In this document: in pieces, positions 46,991-58,345 of the stretch
How the letters are laid out: each line of letters starts with the position of its first letter
How positions within the stretch are numbered: position 1 is the stretch's first letter
Assembly: GCA_011037195.1 (NCBI GenBank)
Contig: JAAEAF010006063.1
Span: forward strand, 1-64,000
DNA length: 64,000 nucleotides
Direction: 5' to 3'
Source: Triatoma infestans
Taxonomy: Eukaryota; Arthropoda; Insecta; Hemiptera; Reduviidae
Translations under genes and position numbers: made by a program
Notes under the pieces: generated by a model
Seen by the model: only the letters and a program-made list of their open reading frames with translations
What the model was told of the DNA's origin: nothing
The model's database searches: none

Positions 46991-49518
46991 CAGAGACCAT
47001 TCTCTCTTTTTTATATGCAAGCAACTTCAAAAAAAACAATATTTTCCAATGTAAACTCATTTTAGAACATGATCGCAGCACTAAAACAACCAATACAGAT
47101 ATATGTAATTCAGCATAAGAATTACGATTCGTCTCGCTGCTTATCAACTTATCTTACTACATGTTTTACTAGTTCGAAATTGTTATTGTAATTAAACTCA
47201 AATGAATGCAGAAAATTATATATTTTGGAAAAAAAACAACAAAAAATCTAATTCTCGACGGTGGTAGATCAATATCTGGATAAATAAATAATAAAAATTT
47301 TACATCCTTAAAGCAACACTCCTTAGTAAGGGCCACAAAGAACTATTTTTTTGAGTGGGATGCACGGCTTTGGTTTGCACCCACTGCAAGGTTTACGCCG
47401 CAACTATAGTTAGCTAGGCTTCTTCACGGTAGCTGCATTCTTTACTTCATGATAATGGGACTTTTTTTATATTGTTATTATTAAACTATGAATTAAGTTC
47501 AACTGACAATGTACTTACAGATAAGAAATGATAATATCAAACACTGTGGATGCACACACACATTGCACTGGTACATTCACTGTAGTAAATAAATGTTTAT
47601 AAACTGGTAACCAGAATATATGAACTCCTTAAAAGAAACATCTGTTTAGGATTAGAATGTGGAGCAGTAATTGAGGCAGCATGGATCAAGGAAGCAAAAA
47701 CAACGCTAGAAGTTCAACGTAAAATTTTAGCATCAATTCTACATTTTGGACTAAAGCCAAAAGTTCTTACGGCGTACCACTCCATTCATAACATATGCTG
47801 GGCTTTATAAATGATACAGGCGTTGAACAAACTGATGCCAAAATCCAATTTGTTTATAGTAGTATAAAGTGTTAATCGTTTCCAGATGGAACCAGTCAAG
47901 TTTGCCCCAACATTATCCCTAATAAAGTTAATGATTGATAAAGATGAAAAGTAAAACACAGAAGACCTTAAACACAACAAAACAAACAAAAAATTCGCAC
48001 CCCTATTTTTAAATCATTAGTCCTTGTAACATTGTTTAGTAAAAAAATTATCACTAAACTTGTGGTATTATTTTAATGAAAACCTAAAGATTTAACCACT
48101 TAGGAGGCCATTAATGTTTTACAATTGCAGCTGGTTTTTTTAGAAGCCACATGACAACAGCCCCTTCGTGATAGGTTATAAACAGACAATTAACTAAATG
48201 AATACAATTTGTAAACATTATAATACTTAAAAGTATTTACCCTACTTACATCAAATGTTTTCTTCTTTTTTTTCCTAAAATTTCTACTTTTATCTGAATA
48301 ATCAAGTATTCAGTGACCGGGTCTTTAAATTATCTTTCAAATAAATATTATCTACTTTTATTATTCTATCGTTGGGCAATTTAGGAAAGTAATAATATTG
48401 CAGAGTTCAAATTAGAAACCACAATAATAGAACAAGCTTCTAAATACTGGCCCAATTGGAAATACATGACATGGACACTACAAAAAAAAAAAAATGAAAA
48501 GTAAATTGTTTCTAGTTGAAAAAAAGATTTTTTTAGGTTCCAGAATTGATAATCTTGATCCCTTTAAGTATAAGGGTTGCGAGAATATCAAGTAATCCAC
48601 ACCATATTTCTCCATGGCTGTATCTGCTGGCTGAATAATAGTGTTATAACTGATTTTGCACTATGCAATTCTGTGATATCGTACTATATTTAGCAAAATA
48701 ACATTACGATGGGTGAACAGTCCCAAAAAAAGCGAACGATGACCATAAAATGAACAGTAAAAATTCTCTGATATTTTCCAGCACTGCGATTCGCAAACCT
48801 TCAGCATGTCAATTTTTTTGTCGGCAATGCCAGCAAATGCCATCAATTAAAAAAAAAAACTAATCAATTTATTTCAACAATCTTGAACTTTATATTATAG
48901 TTAAACTTCATAGTATACATCTAAAACAAACCGTTGTCATAGAAACGATTACTTTTATTGAACTCTGGTTAAAATTTGATGCGAAAAATATGAAAGTCAA
49001 AACAAATATGAACAATTTAAAAGATTATGGTCTATTCAATAGATTCATGATATTCTGAGTTTTTTTTTTTTTTCTTTAAATTACTAAACGATTCTTAGTT
49101 TCTGATAAGTTGCCAGACATCGAACAGAATTTCTTAAAACATATTATGTTGTATTCGGACTATCCTTTTCTTCTTAAACCATTTCTTCTTTTTTTTCTTT
49201 ACTTTATATTTTTTTATTATAAGATGAAGAACAAGAAATAAAAAAAGTTAAATGGAAAGAAACATAGTGAAGAAATAGACAAAGAAAACTGTAGACAGCA
49301 AAAAAAAGCATCAAACTGATAACATACTATTTCGACCTTGTCTTTCTCTCAAGACTCCATGTTTCTTAGAAACACCATCAGTTTACCAACCTAAGCTTCG
49401 TTAGAAATATAGTATGAGAGAGACAGGGTAAAAAAAAAAATAACTTTTGTTTAATCTTGGTTTTAGATGGTGATTGTACAAGGGGAAAATATGGAGAAAT
49501 GAATAGGATATAATTGGA
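46991..49518. other. AT-rich spacer with one hairpin-family scrap
   Basis: 48,765-48,790 (CTCTGATATTTTCCAGCACTG) is a worn hairpin-repeat piece. A GC-richer patch at 47,360-47,450 was not identified. No coding signal supported. Confidence 0.45.
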
Positions 49519-50519
49519 AAAAAATCTGGTGTGAAACACTCACACAACTTTCTCTTACTCCTGTTCACAAAATTATAATTGACAAATATTATATAGTTTG
49601 TGTACCAAATATAAAGAAATTCGTCGAAAACTGAAAAAAACTGTTCAGTTTAAAAGGGCACTTCCGGCTTACTAATTTTCTTAAAACTTGGAATTTTGGC
49701 CATCTATATATTTCTAATTAATTTTATTCGGATGATAGAATTGTATAATCAACAAACTATATAATACCACTTTAGAGGAAGCTGTAACCTCACCCTTCCC
49801 CTAAAAGTACCCTTAAATGAATTTTCCCAGAGAAATGTTATTTAATAAAAGATGTAGATCTTTACATGTTTAGTTTATATACGAAGTTTCAAGAAAATTT
49901 GTCGGAGCCATTTTTGAGAAAATTGCTAAAAAGTGAAAAAAATTCATTTAGTAAAGTGTTAAAACAAAAAGCACTTCCGGTTATCCGTTTTTTTCAAATT
50001 CGGAATTTCAACAACATATTTAATTCTAATTAATATTATTTAGATGATAGAATTGTCTAATAAACTGAAATAGCACTTTAGATGAAAACCTAACCCCACC
50101 CCTCCCCCAGAAGTGCCCTTAAATGAATTTTCCCGGGGAAATGTTTCAAATAAAAGTTGTAGCTGTTAGTATGTGTAGTTGATATACCAAGTTTAAAGAA
50201 AATCGTTGGAGTTTTTTTTGAGAAAATCGCAAAAACGTAAAAAAAATACTAGTAAAGTGGTACTTCCGGTTGAGGAATTTTGATAGATAACGCATCGTCA
50301 GATCCCATGGTGATACCTAAACGTAATATCAAGTTTCAACTTTCTACGGTTTTTCCTTTTTGAGCTATGCAGTTCACATACATACACCCAGACCATTTGC
50401 TAAAAACCACTTTTTTGGACTCAGGGGACCCCTCAAAACGGATATTTTCGGTGAAAACTCGATATCGAAAATTTATCACGCTTACAATACTTCCTCTTAC
50501 TAGAAGTAAGAGAAAGTAA
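49519..50519 (-). repeat. Rep-A copy 6 (long)
   Basis: Complete copy in minus orientation, TCTGGTGTGAAACACTCACA to TACTAGAAGTAAGAGAAAGT. It has three CACTTCCGG/GTACTTCCGG sites at about 49,660, 49,972 and 50,261, marking three modules. Flanked by A-runs on both sides. Confidence 0.88.
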
Positions 50520-50939
50520 TAAAAAAAATTAAATAGATAAAACCAGTTTCTGAGAAAATTATGAAAATTTAAAAATCCAATCATTAAAGTGATTTTTCTT
50601 CTGGTTGTTCCAGTTTTCTTCAAATTTGGAATTTTTGGGAAAACGTTTAAATCCCAAAATAGTTAAATAGATGGAAAAACCGTACAAAATTAAGGAATGA
50701 TATTTAAAAGAAAAGTCCAAGTCATAGCCATTTCAAGAACGATATTCTAAAAGAAAATTTTCGAAAATTATTTTATTAAAAATTGTAGATGATAATAATA
50801 ATAATAATAGTCTTTATGTCTACTTGAAAAACTACAATTTTATAGCACAATGAAAATATTATTGACAGACTATCTCTTGGTCGAATGAACCATGAGAGGA
50901 GTTGCCAACTTTATATAGAATATTGTGATTGGAACCGCA

Positions 50940-51135
50940 GAACTGGGAAGCATCAGATCATATATTTTCCATGATAGCCTTCTTCTTTTTGTGGTCATCG
51001 AACCGGTATCGGGCAAACTGAATTTGCTCTGTGCGAGACTATGTTGAGGAAACACCCTGATGATGAGGGCGAACACCCGAAACCGGTTGATGACCACAAA
51101 AAGAAGCAGGCTATCTCAAAAATACCTCTGATTTA
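50940..51135. repeat. Hairpin-repeat family, long foldback copy
   Basis: Arms TGATAGCCTTCTTCTTTTTG...ACCGGT (50,972-51,007) and ACCGGTTGATGACCACAAAA...CTATCT (51,082-51,116) pair over about 35 bp, with a loop of about 74 bp containing CCCTGATGATGAGGGCGAAC. Confidence 0.8.
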
Positions 51136-51246
51136 AATAGAATACACGTTTTTAGAATAAGAACATCCAATAATAAAATCCAATAAATAAAAATAAAATA
51201 ACAAAAATAAATAAAAACAGCACCTTTTCTATTAAACAGAACAAAT

Positions 51247-53401
51247 GGACTTAGTTATAGTTGAATTCTGGGACTAACTCGTACCCATATACTGCCACGC
51301 ATATTTACAATAACTGGACTTAGTTATAGTTGAATTCTAGGACTAACTCGTACCCATACTGCCACGCATATTTACAATAACTGGACTTAGTTATAGTTGA
51401 ATTCTGGGACTAACTCGTACCCATACTGCCACGCATATTTACAATAACTGGACTTAGTTATAGTTGAATTCTGGGACTAACTCGTACCCATATACTGCCA
51501 CGCATATTTACAATAACTGGACTTAGTTATAGTTGAATTCTGGGACTAACTCGTACCCATATACTGCCACGCATATTTACAATAACTGGACTAGTTATAG
51601 TTGAATTCTAGGACTAACTCGTACCCATATACTGCCACGCATATTTACATAACTGACTTAGTTATAGTTGAATTCTGGGACTAACTCGTACCCATATACT
51701 GCCACGCATATTTACAATACTGGACTAGTTATAGTTAATTCTAGGACTAACTCGTACCCATAACTGCACTTTACAATAACTGGACTATTATAGTTGAATT
51801 CTGGGACGTACCCATATACTGCCACGCATATTTACAATAACTGGACTAGTTATAGTTGAATTCTGGGACTAACTCGTACCCATATACTGCCACGCATATT
51901 TACAATAACTGGACTTAGTTATAGTTGAATTCTGGGACTAACTCGTACCCATATTCTGCCACGCATATTTACAATAACTGGACTAGTTATAGTTGAATTC
52001 TAGGACTAACTCGTACCCATATACTGCCACGCATATTTACAATAACTGGACTAGTTATAGTTGAATTCTGAGACTAACTCGTACCCATATACTGACACGC
52101 ATATTTACAATAACTGGACTAGTTATAGTTGAATTCTAGGACTAACTCGTACCCATACTGCCACGCATATTTACAATAACTGGACTTAGTTATAGTTGAA
52201 TTCTGGGACTAACTCGTACCCATACTGCCACGCATATTTACAATAACTGGACTTAGTTATAGTTGAATTCTGGGACTAACTCGTACCCATATACTTCCAC
52301 GCTATTTACAATAACTGGACTAGTTATAGTTGAATTCTAGGACTAACTCCTTACCCTATACTGCCCGCATATTTACAATACTTGACTAGTTATAGTTGAA
52401 TTCTAGGAACAACTCGTACCCATATACTGCCACGCATATTTACAATAACTGGACTTAGTTATAGTTGAATTCTAGGACTAACTCGTACCCATATATTGCC
52501 ACGCATATTTACAATAACTGGACTTAGTTATAGTTGAATTCTGGGACTAACTCGTACCCATATACTGCCACGCATATTTACAATAACTGGACTAGTTATA
52601 GTTGAATTCTAGGACTAACTCGTACCCATATACTGCAACGCATATTTACAATAACTGGACTTAGTTATAGTTGAATTCTGGGACTAACTCGTACCCATAT
52701 ACTGCCACGCATATTTACAATAACTGGACTTAGTTATAGTTGAATTCGAGGACTAACTCGTACCCATACTGCCACGCATATTTACAATAACTGGACTTAT
52801 TTATAGTTGAATTCTGGGACTAACTCGTACCCATATACTGCCACGCATATTTACAATAACTGGACTTAGTTATAGTTGAATTCTAGGACTAACTCGTACC
52901 CATATACTGCCACGCATATTTACAATAACTGGACTTAGTTATGGTTGAATTCTAGGACTAACTCGTACCCATATACTGCCACGCATATTTACAATAACTG
53001 GACTTAGTTATAGTTGAATTCTAGGACTAACTCGTACCCATACTGCCACGCATATTTACAATAACTGGACTTAGTTATAGTTGAATTCTGGGACTAACTC
53101 GTACCCATATACTGCCACGCATAATTACAATAACTGGACTTAGTTATAGTTGAATTCTGGGACTAACTCGTACCCATATACTGCCACGCATATTTACAAT
53201 AACTGGTCTTAGTTATAGTTGAATTCTGGGACTAACTCGTACCCATATACTGCCACGCATATTTACAATAACTGGACTTAGTTATAGTTGAATTCTAGGA
53301 CTAACTCGTACCCATATACTGCCACGCATATTTACAATAACTGGACTTAGTTATAGTTGAATCTGGGACTAACTCGTACCCATATACTGCCACGCATATT
53401 T
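51247..53401. repeat. Satellite array, about 69-bp units, about 31 copies
   Basis: Unit: GGACTTAGTTATAGTTGAAT / TCTGGGACTAACTCGTACCC / ATATACTGCCACGCATATTT / ACAATAACT. Most units are 64-69 bp. Variants alternate GGGAC/AGGAC, CCCATATACTG/CCCATACTG and GGACTTAG/GGACTAG. Nearly every unit has an EcoRI site (GAATTC); the last unit lost it (GAATCT). ATAACT-x6-AGTTAT can form a small hairpin across unit borders. Units with several errors cluster at 51,640-51,800 and 52,295-52,400. Confidence 0.97.
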
Positions 53402-53728
53402 TAATAAATATTTAATTCTGATATCTTTTAGTATTGGGCACTTGATTACAAAATGAAAACAATCTTCTTCTTCATTTAAGTTACCAAGGAAACATAATTT
53501 TATCTGCATATCAAATGAGGAGCTTTGTTTAAATATGGAGGAGCTCACCTCGAACTTTAATAATCCAGCCGCCGATTGACCTAGCATGCAGATTAGATTT
53601 ATTAATAGGTTATTTGTAGATAACTGTTTATAATATATAATACAGCGTTGAATTAATTTCAGCAAACATCTTGTATTTATTATAATAAAATATATTTTTA
53701 TTTTATTTAACAGTTCCAAGATCCACAC
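53369..53728 (-). pseudogene. Non-LTR ORF2 C-terminal remnant abutting the satellite
   Basis: The minus-strand open frame contains LCFLGNLNEEEDCFHFVIKC followed by PILKDIRIKYLLKYAW. This is the conserved C-x-L-x-x-L-N-E-E-E-D...HF-x3-C-P zinc-knuckle block near the end of several non-LTR ORF2 families, with the second Cys changed to Gly. Upstream residues are AT-rich and not recognisable, so the frame is only partly genuine. The final residues KYAWQYMGTS are read from the first satellite unit, so the array begins exactly in this coding segment. Not functional. Confidence 0.6.
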
Positions 53729-54510
53729 ACTACCACTACTTGAAGAGAGACTAGCTATTTAAAGCTATTTGTAGTCGAATGTAAAGTTTCTTATATTTTT
53801 TTATTAATACTGTCCAGGTGGCTAATAGGCTTCAATTATCTTTATAAGTGTCTCTCTCATTATTGTATGTATGAATGTTGTTGGGTGAGATTTAAGTGTT
53901 GTTCAATATTTTAGAATGGAATTGTACTGCAGGAACGTGTCAAGATCACTGAAAAGTGGTTACAGTTTAGCTAATAATCATACGAATTACTGAACAATAT
54001 TGTTAAGTTTGTTTCTTTTAAGTTTGGCCGGACAATTGATGAGGGGCCAAGGTCTTTCGGGCGGTGATTTTGTTGTGGTGTGCACATATTAAGTCATTTT
54101 CAGCCAATGCATTATTTTAATTTTTTTTTTTTCTAAACTTTTCGTAGATTTCATGCGATTATTTCAGGTGCTCTTTATTAATAGAAATGCAACCTCATTT
54201 ATATTTATATAAACTTCATCGTATGAACTAACCATGATAAAGAAAATCTTTTTCTATAAATAGTAGTTAAATATTATAATAATTATCTCGATATTAAGAA
54301 TAATAGTGATAGTGGGGGTGAATTGAAATATTTGTGAAAGGTTATTAATATTAAAATAATATATAAAGATAAATAAATATAATGTTTGTAATACGCAGTG
54401 AAAGGTATTGTATTATGTTATTATATTCCTAATCTTCAACTGTTAACATTATTGTACAAATCTGGCGACACTATTAGCGATTAGCTTTAATATTTTTTTC
54501 GTTTTTTTTT
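53729..54510. other. AT-rich spacer, nothing recognised
   Basis: A GC-richer patch at about 54,020-54,090 could be more of the decayed element but shows no motif. Confidence 0.4.
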
Positions 54511-54640
54511 ACTTTCTCTTAAACACTTCGTAAGAGAAATAATGCGATCATGAAAAGGTCCAAATTGGAGTTTTCACTAGGAATTATACACATTTTGAGA
54601 TAACTTCCGGAAAAAAATGAATCGCTTAGACTAAAACTGT
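54511..54640 (+). repeat. Rep-A-like start, diverged
   Basis: ACTTTCTCTTAAACACTTCG, TAAGAGAAATAATGCGATC, GAGTTTTCACTAGGAATTAT and CATTTTGAGATAACTTCCGG follow the order of the first 130 bp of Rep-A. Confidence 0.6.
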
Positions 54641-55459
54641 TTAATCTTTGAATTTATCGAGACATTAACAATGGATGACTCCTTCGAAATCTCCAAGTTA
54701 ATGAAGCTTCTTTTTTTTTTTAAATTGTTTATATCTTCTTCACATTAGGCCACAGGTAATCCGTATGAATCCTACAAAACTTATTATAACTTGCTATAGA
54801 GTATTGTTTCTAAGGTATTTTTTTAAAATTTGTCCAATAAACAAGTAGATTTTTATCACTAATAATATTTTTGAAACGTTTTTCTAAGAAAATTGATTTC
54901 ATACTGATTCTAGAAGAGATTATGAATTTACACTTTCTACTGAATACGTAATATTTAAAGATATGATCTAAAAAATATTATAGATATTTTATCTGAAGTG
55001 AAACTTTCAAAAAAAACTTTTTCTCTTATCGATTCTTTACAGTTAGATTTGATGATTTTTTTGTTTTTTTAACAAAATTTTCTGGAAGGAATTTTGTCTA
55101 AATGTTTTAATTAATTAGCTTTAATTCCCCCCACAGGGCCATGAAAACAAGCAGAAGGAATCAATTAAATGGGAAAATCAATTTTTTTTTATCAATTAAA
55201 TAATCCTTCAAATTGTGACTTTATATAAGCAATAAATATAAACTTCAACGTATTTATATGTTTGCCTAGTTTAAGGAAATTCTCTTAAAAAAAAAAAAAA
55301 AAAACTGATATCTTCTTAAACTGAAATCTTATTTCATGTCGAAGTTTTAATCGAAAGTTTAAAACTAAAAGGAATTATATTAAAGTTTGAACTGTTTGTG
55401 ATTTTTCATTTTAAAAATTAGTTTTCAAAGTTTTCATAATATAAACGTCTTTTCAAATA
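54641..55459. other. AT-rich spacer, nothing recognised
   Basis: Long A and T runs. No supported feature. Confidence 0.5.
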
Positions 55460-56085
55460 TTTTTTACGAAATATGCTGGTTGTTGATGAAATTAAGAGCA
55501 GAATTGTTATACCTAAAGTACCTTGGATGAAGCAAGATTCCGAACGAGAGAGGTTTCCTCTCCGTAATTCCCAAGTACATGAGGATTTGTTTCATTTCTT
55601 GGCAGAATGTGTCCTGCATTACTTGAAGTGCGGCTCCTCTAACTCGGCAGCAAATGTTCTCTTTCCGGAGGAGAAATTATTGTTTACCTAACCGGAAAAC
55701 GGGCCTTGTCATCCTTTAATTGCTTATGCTCGCCACGGTTGGAGAATGAGGCACGTCAGGACCTCAGATTCTTTTAGGTTAGTTTTTCAGCTTTTCTATT
55801 CTAATTTATAAAACTTGATCTATTTAAAACTTTGATTAAAGATTAACCAATAGATGTGTTAATACTTTTATTTACTTTCCGATTTTATTCAATTCTGTTT
55901 TAGTTTCATTATAATTATTCCTTTGTTTTTCATCTTTTTTTTTTTTTTATTATTTTTCGTTTTCTTTTATGGCTGTAAACTCTGCCAAACGGCTCTTTGC
56001 CATGCTTCTGCACTCAAGTATTCTATCATTTATTATATTATTTTTAAAATAAAGTACTTATAATAATAATGATAATAATACGAAA
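55460..56085 (+). pseudogene. Non-LTR retrotransposon 3' remnant
   Basis: The plus frame 55,473-55,691 reads RFPLRNSQVHEDLFHFLAEC, which matches a CPLC-N...EDLFHFLAEC zinc-knuckle block with both first cysteines replaced (Phe and Arg). It is followed by a 3' UTR ending AAAGTACTTATAATAATAAT and an AAT-type tail at 56,050-56,080. Another decayed 3'-end copy on the plus strand. The true reading frame start is missing. Confidence 0.6.
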
Positions 56086-56707
56086 TAATTTTTCTAAAAT
56101 ATTGTTTCAACAACACAGATATTTTCCAGCTCTACGATACCAAATCACAACAACTATTGGTTCAGCTTCCACTAAGTTTAGTAGGTAAGGTGAAAACTTA
56201 AAAAAAACAGTTTAAGCTTGCTATCAATAATTTATGCTTAATCTAAACACATTTTTTTTTTTTTTTTTTTGTTATAAAATGTTAACCGAAATACAAATTA
56301 TGAAGATGGCAATTTAAATATACACAAAATTTGTCAATCAATTAATAATTAACGTAAAAAATTGTAAACAAAAATTCTTGATCTCTTTTTTATTTTTTAT
56401 ATAAAATGTAAAAGAAAAACTAGCAGTAATCTGGCCAGTAGTATTACCATCTATTATTTAACAAATTTATTGAACAAGTTTCCCCATATAGAAGATTACT
56501 GAGAAAAAACCAGATCAACTCTATACCAGCCAACCACCTTTACAAAACGAGCAATCTTATCGAATCAGTATAAAGCAAAAGTCTTCCTTAACTTCTGCTG
56601 CTGTCTGGTGAAAGAAACATTATTTAACTTTTCTTATAAAATTTTATATAATAGTTTATAATTTAAAATAATTTAAGCAAATTTACATGTAAACAAAAGT
56701 CTTATTA
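56086..56707. other. AT-rich spacer with a hairpin-family scrap
   Basis: GATATTTTCCAGCTCTACGA with CAAATCACAACAACTATTGG (about 56,120-56,165) is a worn piece of the hairpin repeat. Nothing else. Confidence 0.45.
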
Positions 56708-56925
56708 TACGTATACTGTTCATACTAAATTCATCTATATATATACATTATTTAGGCAGTGCAGTAACAGATTTATTATATTTAATTTTTATATTCGTTT
56801 CATTTTTTTTTTTTTTTGTTTATTGTGCTTTTCCTTCAGTTCGGGGTACGCTCGCTGGCGTACATTTTCGTTGGAGGATGAATAAAAAGGCGGCGAGGAC
56901 AAGCAATAACAAAGATATTAGTAAT
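56708..56925 (+). repeat. Rep-D copy 1
   Basis: About 215 bp shared with 63,583-63,765: CATACTAAATTCATCTATAT, TTTAGGCAGTGCA, ATTCGTTTCAT, GTTTATTGTGCTTT, TTCGGGGTAC and GGCGAGGACAAGCAATAAC. This copy has an extra GCTCGCTGGCGTAC segment. Confidence 0.85.
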
Positions 56926-57444
56926 ATGAATAGATAAAAATATCTAAATTATTCCTTTTATCAAAACATCATTTAAGACAAAATATTAAAATAAACAATG
57001 TTTACTACATAATTTTATTTTGTTAACATATTTTCTAAGTTTCACGCGTTTCCTGAGAGACATAAAAAAAAGGCGTAAATTTCTTCATACAATATAGTTT
57101 TCATATATTCTATATATTCCCATCAAGTAACAAATATTCAATTTAAAATTTACTGGGTATTGAAGGGTGAATATCAGAAATCTGATCCAGGAAATATAAA
57201 AAAAAAGACGTTAAAATTATATATATTGTAAAAGTTTGTACGTGCCATGGTTCGAAGAAATTCACTAGCTCGAAAATAGTAGTAGTTAATAGAACTTTTT
57301 CGTTTTTTTTGGGGGGGGGGGGGTTTAATCGACATCATTAAAATAGAATGATTTTTTTTTAAAACTTATACAGCTAAGTATATATATACACACGCATAAT
57401 CCTATCTGTTCCGTCTTCCGTCTGGTTTATCACCCTAAGTCCGC

Positions 57445-57830
57445 GACAATTGTAGGGGATTATTGCACTGCGACCTGAAAAATCTAGTGTGCCCACCGAA
57501 GCCTTCTCAGTGCACTGCCGGCCTCCAAGCAATGTTCTCTAGATGCAGACAACACTGTCCATTACAGGACAATAAGCTGTAGAGGTTCCTAGACAGAGAA
57601 AAATCTAAGGGTAGTCTGCTGGATTGGAACTTGGGACCTCCGTGTTGCTATTCCAGCGCGCCACCACTAAGCTAATCCCATCCTTCTCCTTAGTTTGTGT
57701 ACTGTTTGTCCTTATCTCTAAAGGGTATAGTGTATGTAGTTAAAGTGTATTGTGTACTGTTTTGACGAAGTGCATGGAGTGGGGTTGTTACTCTCCAAAT
57801 AACTACATGCAACAGATACTCCTTCACCAT
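57445..57830 (-). mobile_element. SINE1 copy in inner direct repeat
   Basis: Minus sense: worn 5' module (GGAGTATCTGTTGCATGTAG), A box TTAGCTTAGTGGTGGC, a decayed B box (GTTCCAATCC), and body ending GCAGTGCAATAATCCCC. Confidence 0.85.
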
Positions 57831-57921
57831 TATTAAACACATTTTCATTAACATTATTAAAATTCTTAAGTTTCGGCCAGAACTAAAAACACCATGAACA
57901 CCTGTTGAAATTCCATTGGAG

Positions 57922-58109
57922 TTCGATAAATTTATTATCTTTTTTCAAGGCAAAAATGTATTCTGAGTGTGTAGGTGTAAAATCTAGTGTAAATGTTGTG
58001 TATAAGCTGTCTTGTATGTCTAAAATGTGACTCATATAGACACAGCATTTACATCACACTATACACACAGAATACATTTTTGCCTTGAAAAAAGATAATA
58101 AATTTATCC
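57922..58109. mobile_element. Foldback MITE, copy 2
   Basis: Same inverted ends (TTCGATAAATTTATTATC ... GATAATAAATTTATCC) as the copy at 34,905. Confidence 0.85.
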
Positions 58110-58252
58110 AAACGTTGGGCAAGAATTCATCGTGTTTTTACTTCTAGCCAAACTTCACCAATTTTAATAATATATCTTCTAATGGCCGATAAATACAACG
58201 AAACACTAATTCAGTTTAACCAAACGTGGCTATAAGTCGGCCATTTTTAACG

Positions 58253-58345
58253 CTGTTCTGTCGAAGTGCCTAGAGTAGTGAGCTGTGCTAACCCGTGGGG
58301 TTGCAACTCTCCAAGTACTGCATGCAACAGACATCCCTTGCGGGC
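58253..58345 (-). repeat. SINE1 5' module alone
   Basis: Minus sense CCCGCAAGGGATGTCTGTTG ... GTTGCAACCCCACGGGTTAG ... CACTTCGACAGAAC. No tRNA head follows, so the module also exists apart from the SINE. A matching copy lies at 63,007-63,099. Confidence 0.75.

Larger units (their letters stand above)
50795..53728 (-). mobile_element. Decayed non-LTR 3' region carrying a satellite array (proposed)
   Basis: The 3' tail side is GATAATAATAATAATAATAG then TCTTTATGTC at about 50,792-50,822 (minus sense: ...GACATAAAGACTATTATTATT). The coding side is the ORF2 C-terminus at 53,369-53,728. Between them lie a foldback repeat (50,935-51,135) and the satellite. That they are one element is inference from order and orientation; no TSD was found. 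Confidence 0.4.

Noticed and set aside
49519..50519. Rep-A as an ordinary TIR DNA transposon
   Set aside because: The inverted block is subterminal on one side, no fixed-length target duplication was seen, and there is an end-proximal hairpin. A Helentron-like plan fits better, though unproven.
51247..53401. CRISPR-like array
   Set aside because: The whole unit is repeated with no unique spacers, in a eukaryotic transposon context. It is a satellite.
55473..55691. 72-codon frame as an independent host gene
   Set aside because: The EDLFHFLAEC block and the AAT-rich tail about 350 bp downstream identify it as a decayed non-LTR ORF2 end.
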